A stretch of DNA of 16,498 nucleotides from JBHIBC01 sp046758905 (GTDB taxonomy: Bacteria > Acidobacteriota > Polarisedimenticolia > Gp22-AA2): NCBI GenBank assembly GCA_046758905.1, contig JBHIBC010000061.1, positions 1 through 16,498 of the forward strand, in the 5' to 3' direction. This document shows, one piece after another, positions 12,647-16,498 of this stretch (the stretch's first letter is position 1; each line of letters starts with the position of its first letter). Below the pieces are notes generated by a model. It made no database searches. It saw only the letters and a program-made list of their open reading frames with translations, and was not told where the DNA came from. The position numbers and the translations under genes are program-made.

Positions 12647-13651
12647 GTGACCCGCACGGTCCTGATCCTGCGCGAGCCGGAGATCCGCGCCCGGCTCGAC
12701 ATGCGCTCGTGCATCGAGGTCGTGGAGGAGGCATTCGCCGCCTACTCCGCCGGGCGCGCCGAGCTGCCGGAGGTGATCAGCCTGCGCATCCCCGGGCGCC
12801 GCGGGGAGATCCACGTCAAGGGCGGACACCTCCACGGCCGGCGGCATTACGCCGTCAAGGTCGCCTCCGCCTTCCAGGACAACCCCTCGAGGGGACTGCC
12901 TCGGAACGACGGCATGGTGCTGATGTTCGACGCCGAGACCGGCGCCCCGGCCGCCTTCCTGCTGGACAACGGCTACCTCACCGACCTCAGAACGGGCGCC
13001 GCCGGAGGGGTGGCGGCGAGGCACCTGGCCCGCCGCGACGCGAGGGTGGTCGGCGTGGTCGGGTGCGGCGTGCAGGCGCGCTACCAGCTCGAGGCGCTGG
13101 CCCTGGTCCGGGCCTTCCGCGAGGTGCGGATCTACGGCCGGAGGCCGGAGCGGGCGCGGCGCTGCGCCGAGGAGATGGCCCGGCGCGCCGGGACGCCGGC
13201 GGGCTGCCGGTTCGCGGCGGCCGCGTCGGTCCGCGAGGCGGTGCAGGGGGCCGACGTGGTGATCACCGTCACGCCGAGCCGGGAGCCCCTGGTGAAGGCC
13301 GAGTGGCTGGCCCCGGGGGCTCACGTGACGGCGGTCGGCTCGGACGAGCCCGACAAGCAGGAGCTTCATCCTGAGGTGCTGGCGCGCGCCGACAGGGTGG
13401 TGGCCGACAGCCGCGCCCAGTGCCTGAGGATGGGCGAGATCCACCACGCCGTCGCCTCGGGCGCCATCCCCGAGTCGAAGATCGACGCCGAGCTGGGGGA
13501 GATCGCCGCGGGCCGCAGGCCGGGGCGTCGCGGCGAGTCGGAGATCACCGTCTGCGATCTGACCGGCGTCGGCGTCCAGGACGTGGCCGCCGCCGGCGCC
13601 GCGCTGGAGCGGGCGCGCGCCGCGGGAGCCGGCGAGACGCTCGGTCTGTGA
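12647..13651 (+). CDS. Ornithine cyclodeaminase/mu-crystallin family protein
   Basis: The protein has 334 residues from a GTG start; no good ribosome site is seen and the message may be leaderless. The family is NAD(P)-dependent and includes ornithine cyclodeaminase, alanine dehydrogenase-like enzymes and ketimine reductases. Visible features are K71 in HYAVKVAS, the substrate-binding LTDLRTGAAGG (111-121), the Rossmann motif GVVGCGVQA (136-144), and GSDEPDKQEL with the acidic residue usual in the active site. The length is normal for the family. Whether it makes proline from ornithine or reduces an imine cannot be told. The divergent aminotransferase is a natural partner, because such enzymes often share amino or keto acid intermediates (inference). 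Confidence 0.9.
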   Translation: MTRTVLILREPEIRARLDMRSCIEVVEEAFAAYSAGRAELPEVISLRIPGRRGEIHVKGGHLHGRRHYAVKVASAFQDNPSRGLPRNDGMVLMFDAETGAPAAFLLDNGYLTDLRTGAAGGVAARHLARRDARVVGVVGCGVQARYQLEALALVRAFREVRIYGRRPERARRCAEEMARRAGTPAGCRFAAAASVREAVQGADVVITVTPSREPLVKAEWLAPGAHVTAVGSDEPDKQELHPEVLARADRVVADSRAQCLRMGEIHHAVASGAIPESKIDAELGEIAAGRRPGRRGESEITVCDLTGVGVQDVAAAGAALERARAAGAGETLGL

Positions 13652-13655
13652 ACGC

Positions 13656-13678
13656 CCCCGGCCCGCCGGCCGCCGGGG
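13656..13678 (+). terminator. GC stem-loop after the cyclodeaminase gene, possible terminator
   Basis: CCCCGGC (13656-13662) pairs with GCCGGGG (13672-13678) around a 9-base loop, 4 bases after the stop codon. There is no T-tract. Confidence 0.3.
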
Positions 13679-13702
13679 CCCGAGCGGCGCCCGGCCGACG
13701 TG

Positions 13703-13708
13703 TATAAT
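13703..13708 (+). promoter_or_regulatory. Consensus -10 TATAAT before the 98-residue protein gene
   Basis: A perfect TATAAT lies in a very GC-rich stretch, 48 bases before the ATG at 13757. No good -35 is seen at the usual distance. The leader contains GGAGGT at 13742-13747, a standard ribosome site. Confidence 0.5.
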
Positions 13709-13756
13709 GACGCGCGCGGGACGCGCTCCCATCGCGCGCTCGGAGGTGGCCCTTCG

Positions 13757-14053
13757 ATGGCCGCTGAGGTCGCATTCGAATACACCGTTCGCACTCGCAA
13801 TAATACCGACGAGACCTACACCATCCTGGTGGAGAGGGCTCCGGGGCACTGGATCGCGACCGTCCGACTTCCGGACGGGAATTTCTGGACCATGGACCGC
13901 TTCGACCCGAAGGCTCCCGCCATGCCCAAGCAGTGGGTCGGGGCGACCGCGGCCGCCGCCGCGGACTACGCCGCCCGGATACTCACCAACTACTTCGCCG
14001 GCGAGGGGATGGAGGTCATGCGTCGCGAGTATCGGCTGGGCGAGAAGGAGTGA
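13757..14053 (+). CDS. 98-residue protein of unknown function
   Basis: The ATG at 13757 has GGAGGT 9 bases upstream; an in-frame ATG at 13700 overlaps the -10 and is not used. The protein begins MAAEVAFEYTVRTRNNTDE. A beta-rich first half (YTILVERAPGHWIATVRLPDG) is followed by an Ala-rich helix (AAAAADYAARILTNYF) and a charged C-terminus. There is no signal peptide, Cys cluster or catalytic motif that I recognise. Its TGA overlaps the GTG of the YkgJ-like gene in GTGA, so the two are probably co-translated. Confidence 0.75.
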   Translation: MAAEVAFEYTVRTRNNTDETYTILVERAPGHWIATVRLPDGNFWTMDRFDPKAPAMPKQWVGATAAAAADYAARILTNYFAGEGMEVMRREYRLGEKE

Positions 14054-14412
14054 GCCGCGGCCTCGCGCCGGCGGGGGCGGCCGTCCGGCCGCTCGCGACG
14101 CTGAGCGCGCGCGACAGGCTGATCCTCGGCTGGGGGAAGATCCGGCGCTTCTACCTCGCCCACTTCCGCCTCGGGTACGTGCGCGAGAGCCTGGCGCGCC
14201 GCAGGGGAGGCTGCGATCGGACCGGCGCCTGCTGCCGGCTGATGTTCACCTGTCCCCTTCTCGACGCCCGGGAGCGGCCGGTCCGCTGCACCATCCACGA
14301 GATCAAGCCCAGGGTCTGCCGGGTGTTTCCGATCGACGAGCGGGACCTGCGCGACCGGGACATCGTCTCGCCCGACCGGCCGTGCGGCTTCTGGTTCATC
14401 CCCCGGGACTGA
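14050..14412 (+). CDS. YkgJ-like Cys-cluster protein (putative zinc/iron-binding)
   Basis: The protein has 120 residues from a GTG at 14050 that overlaps the previous stop by 4 bases. No better in-frame start follows before the conserved part. The N-terminal 45 residues are basic and helical. The Cys-rich part reads GGCDRTGACCRLMFTC, then RCTIHEIKPRVCRVFPID and RPCGFWF. This fits the YkgJ/CxxCxxCC family, in which clustered cysteines are thought to bind zinc or iron; IKPRVCRVFP matches the family's typical RPxxCRxFP element. The biochemical role of the family is poorly known. Coupling to the 98-residue protein suggests a joint function. Confidence 0.75.
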   Translation: MSRGLAPAGAAVRPLATLSARDRLILGWGKIRRFYLAHFRLGYVRESLARRRGGCDRTGACCRLMFTCPLLDARERPVRCTIHEIKPRVCRVFPIDERDLRDRDIVSPDRPCGFWFIPRD

Positions 14413-14444
14413 GCCCGCGCGCCCGGCGGGACCGTTGATCTTTG

Positions 14445-14475
14445 CCGGCGGCTGCCTCATATTGGCAACCGCCGG
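14445..14475 (+). repeat. Interrupted inverted repeat between the YkgJ-like gene and mglB
   Basis: CCGGCGG (14445-14451) pairs with CCGCCGG (14469-14475). After a single C/A mismatch, an inner TGCC (14453-14456) pairs with GGCA (14464-14467) around the loop TCATATT. It begins 32 bases after the YkgJ-like stop. There is no T-tract, so it could be a terminator, an operator or a leader structure. A weak promoter-like pair, TTGATC (14435) and CATATT (14458), overlaps it. Confidence 0.5.
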
Positions 14476-14541
14476 GGATCGAGTGCGTCGCTTCGCTGAC
14501 ACGCAGGCGCGGGGCGCCCGGGGCGCCGGCAGGGGGTTTCC

Positions 14542-14570
14542 TTGTTGCCCGCAGGTCGCTGTGGTATAAG
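14542..14570 (+). promoter_or_regulatory. Extended -10 promoter of mglB-mglA
   Basis: TATAAG (14565-14570) is a five-of-six -10 match preceded by TGG, an extended -10. TTGTTG (14542-14547) lies 17 bases upstream as a weak -35. The predicted start is near 14577, giving a leader of about 43 bases before the ATG at 14620. Confidence 0.5.
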
Positions 14571-14619
14571 GCAGTTGTTCTGCATCGCCCCGCCTCGGAC
14601 CCTCGCGGGAACTCTCTGA

Positions 14620-15114
14620 ATGCCCACGAGCGACCTCGTCCTGCACGAAGAGGAATACCAGCAGATCCGCGAGGTGATCTCCCGGCTGCGCACGGAGTGC
14701 AACGCCAAGGTCGTCTTCCTCGTCGACAAGAACGGTCAGCAGATCGCCGCCAACGGCGAGATCGAGGCGATCGACACCACCGCGCTCGCCTCGCTGGCCG
14801 CCGGCAACGTGGCCGCGACCGACTCGCTGGCGCGGCTGATCGGCGAGAAGGAATTCTCCATCCTGTTCCACGAGGGGGAGCGGGACAACCTGCACATCTC
14901 GGTGGTCGGCGGGCGCGTCATCCTGGTGGTCATCTTCGACGAGCGCTCCTCGCTCGGGCTGGTCCGGCTGCGCGTGAAGAAGGGATCGGTGGAGCTCGGC
15001 TCCATCCTCGACGTGATGATGAAGAAATCGGCGGCCCCGCGGAAGGCGGCCGCCGGCGGTGCTCCCTTCGCGGAGATCACCGATGAGGACATCGACAAGC
15101 TGTTCAGTGACTGA
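14620..15114 (+). CDS. mglB: MglB-type roadblock/LC7 protein, GTPase-activating partner of MglA
   Basis: The protein has 164 residues. The roadblock/LC7 fold covers about residues 10-125 (EYQQIREVISRLRTECNAKVVFLVDKNGQQIA, then ALASLAAGNVAATDSLARLIG and ILVVIFDERSSLGLVRLRVK). The C-terminus, DEDIDKLFSD, is a short acidic helix as in other MglB proteins. In Myxococcus, MglB dimers stimulate GTP hydrolysis by MglA and mark one cell pole. The identity here rests on the fold and on the mglA gene 26 bp downstream. The ATG at 14620 has only a weak ribosome site. It has its own promoter-like sequence at 14542-14570. Confidence 0.9.
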   Translation: MPTSDLVLHEEEYQQIREVISRLRTECNAKVVFLVDKNGQQIAANGEIEAIDTTALASLAAGNVAATDSLARLIGEKEFSILFHEGERDNLHISVVGGRVILVVIFDERSSLGLVRLRVKKGSVELGSILDVMMKKSAAPRKAAAGGAPFAEITDEDIDKLFSD

Positions 15115-15140
15115 TCGACCCGGGGGATGACCGGCGGGCC

Positions 15141-15728
15141 ATGACGTTCATCAACTACGCCGCACGCGAGATCAACTGCAAGATCGTCTACTACGGCCCC
15201 GGCCTGGGCGGGAAGACGACCAACATCAAGTATGTCTACGAGCGGACCAACCCCAACTCCAAGGGGAAGCTGATCTCGCTGGCTACCGAGACCGACCGCA
15301 CCCTGTTCTTCGACTTCCTGCCGCTCGATCTGGGCGAGATCCGGGGCTTCCGCACCCGCTTCCACCTGTACACGGTGCCCGGCCAGGTCTTCTACGACGC
15401 GTCCCGCAAGCTGATCCTCAAGGGGGTCGACGGGGTCGTGTTCGTGGCCGACTCGCAGGCCGCCCGCATGGAGGCGAACCTCGAGTCGCTCCGCAACCTG
15501 GAGCTGAACCTCAAGGAGCAGGGGTACAACATCCACGCCGTCCCCTACGTCCTGCAGCTCAACAAGCGCGACCTGCCCACCGCCCTCCCGGTCCAGGAGA
15601 TGGTGCGCCAGCTGCGCTTCCGCGAGGAGCCGGTGTTCGAGGCGGTCGCCTCCAAGGGCGTCGGGGTCTTCGAGACCCTCAAGACCATCGCCAAGCTGGT
15701 CCTGATCGATCTGCGCAAGGGACGCTGA
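15141..15728 (+). CDS. mglA: MglA-type small Ras-like GTPase
   Basis: The protein has 195 residues, the usual MglA length. The P-loop is GPGLGGKTT (19-27) and the switch II region is TVPGQVFYDASRK (78-90), with Pro where Ras has Asp, as is typical for MglA. The base-recognition motif is NKRD (141-144). MglA-GTP acts at a cell pole in motility or polarity control in Myxococcus and relatives; it also occurs in non-gliding bacteria, where its role is less clear. It is co-directional with mglB, 26 bp downstream, and probably co-transcribed. No motility or effector genes lie nearby. Confidence 0.95.
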   Translation: MTFINYAAREINCKIVYYGPGLGGKTTNIKYVYERTNPNSKGKLISLATETDRTLFFDFLPLDLGEIRGFRTRFHLYTVPGQVFYDASRKLILKGVDGVVFVADSQAARMEANLESLRNLELNLKEQGYNIHAVPYVLQLNKRDLPTALPVQEMVRQLRFREEPVFEAVASKGVGVFETLKTIAKLVLIDLRKGR

Positions 15729-15759
15729 GTTCCGCCCGGCCGGCGGGTCTCCGCCCTCA

Positions 15760-16498
15760 TCACCCGTCCCCGGCCTCACGCCGCCGCATGGCCTCCAGGA
15801 TCGCCTCGGCCCGCCGCCGGCCCGGGTGCCCCGCGGGCCAGAGTCGCGCCGCCTCGCGCAGCGCGGCCCGCGCCCGCCCGCGGTCGCGCAGCGAGCGCGC
15901 CACCAGTCCTAAGGCGAAGTGCGTCTCCGGCAGGTCGGGCCGGGCCCGGACGGCGCGCGCGCAGTACGGCTCGGCCACCGCGGCGAGCCCCTCGTCCAGG
16001 TAGGAGAGGCAGAGGTCGGCCAGCGCCAGCCCGGCGCCGGGCGCCAAGCGGATCGCGGTCCGCCACTCGCGGCGGGCATCCTCCTCGCGCCCCAGCGCCA
16101 TGTAGGCCTGGCCGAGGTTGCGCCGGACCTCCACGAAATCGGGCGCGATCTCCAGGATGGCCCGATAGTGGCGCGCGGCCTCCTCCCAGCGACCCTCCCG
16201 GGCGGCCAGGGCGGCGAGGGAGTTGTGGGGGTCGATCCGTCCGGGGTTGAGCTCGAGGGCGCGCCGGTACTCCCGCCTCGCCTGCTCGAGACGCCCCCGG
16301 GCGCGCAGGGCGAAGGCGCGGTTCAGCGCTTCCTCCTCCGGCCAGCTCTCCGACGGCCTGGCGGCGTCGAGGTTGAACAGGAGCAGCCCTCCGACCAGCC
16401 CCGCGACGGCCGCCGGGCGCCTGAGCGCGGGCGGGCCCGCAGCCAGGAAGTTGCCGGCGAGCAGCGCGGCCACCGGCACCAGCGGCAGGCGGTACCGG
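15760..16498 (-). CDS. C-terminal part of a membrane protein with TPRs, probably a family-39-type glycosyltransferase; start beyond window
   Basis: The frame is open to the right window edge, so the N-terminus is missing. The first visible residues, RYRLPLVPVAALLAGNFLA, resemble the (R/K)(Y/F)RLP-containing last membrane segments of PMT/ArnT-like glycosyltransferases. A further hydrophobic helix (AAVAGLVGGLLLFNLD) follows. Then four or five TPRs run to the end (ALNRAFALRARGRLEQARRE, NLGQAYMALGREEDARREW and others). A GTG at 16479 could start a shorter protein but has no ribosome site. Membrane glycosyltransferases with C-terminal TPRs are known, but the catalytic part is outside the window, so the call is inference. 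It converges with mglA across 31 bp. Confidence 0.7.
   Translation of the reverse strand, partial: RYRLPLVPVAALLAGNFLAAGPPALRRPAAVAGLVGGLLLFNLDAARPSESWPEEEALNRAFALRARGRLEQARREYRRALELNPGRIDPHNSLAALAAREGRWEEAARHYRAILEIAPDFVEVRRNLGQAYMALGREEDARREWRTAIRLAPGAGLALADLCLSYLDEGLAAVAEPYCARAVRARPDLPETHFALGLVARSLRDRGRARAALREAARLWPAGHPGRRRAEAILEAMRRREAGDG

Noticed and set aside
12095..13849. 584-codon minus-strand open frame opposite the cyclodeaminase
   Set aside because: It is antisense to a well-conserved enzyme and runs into the aminotransferase in the wrong frame.

Overview
The window is about 16.5 kb of very GC-rich bacterial DNA with densely packed genes on both strands. The mix of genes suggests a lineage of Acidobacteriota or a similar environmental, possibly metagenome-derived, genome: an MglB/MglA polarity pair, a multiheme cytochrome c fused to TPRs and followed by an FG-GAP/ASPIC-UnbV lipoprotein, many TPR proteins, and a secreted amidohydrolase. 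The phylum is an inference from gene content; there is no rRNA or tRNA gene to settle it.

Left part (1-3400). A truncated coiled-coil protein (minus) is divergent from a 96-residue Cys-containing small protein (plus). A membrane-anchored periplasmic TPR protein (minus, 831-1892) follows. It is divergent from a 2-oxoglutarate/HExxH-type putative peptide hydroxylase (plus, about 1919-3400).

Middle (3450-9778, all minus). In transcription order these are a secreted metal-dependent amidohydrolase, a 311-bp gap, a large inner-membrane multiheme cytochrome c/TPR protein, and an FG-GAP lipoprotein overlapping it by 4 bp. The gap holds a clear sigma70-type promoter and then an intrinsic terminator just before the cytochrome start. 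The cytochrome/TPR reading frame is broken by one frameshift near 6203, so it appears as two ORFs.

Right part (9800-16498). A tRNA nucleotidyltransferase (CCA-adding type with HD domain, plus) converges on a class I/II aminotransferase (minus); their stop codons share one CTAG. The aminotransferase is divergent from an ornithine cyclodeaminase/mu-crystallin family protein (plus). Next come a 98-residue protein of unknown function coupled to a YkgJ-like Cys-cluster protein, the mglB-mglA pair with its own promoter (plus), and the C-terminal end of a membrane protein with TPRs, probably a family-39-type glycosyltransferase (minus, running off the window).

Several starts look leaderless, with a -10 element 6-10 bases before the start codon. 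Two divergent pairs (1892/1919 and 9778/9800) seem to share one AT-rich patch as overlapping, oppositely directed -10 elements. I saw no CRISPR array, insertion sequence, tRNA or rRNA. The strongest leads for a second look are the free-standing HExxH enzyme, the cytochrome-TPR/FG-GAP operon with its attenuator-like leader, and the frameshift.
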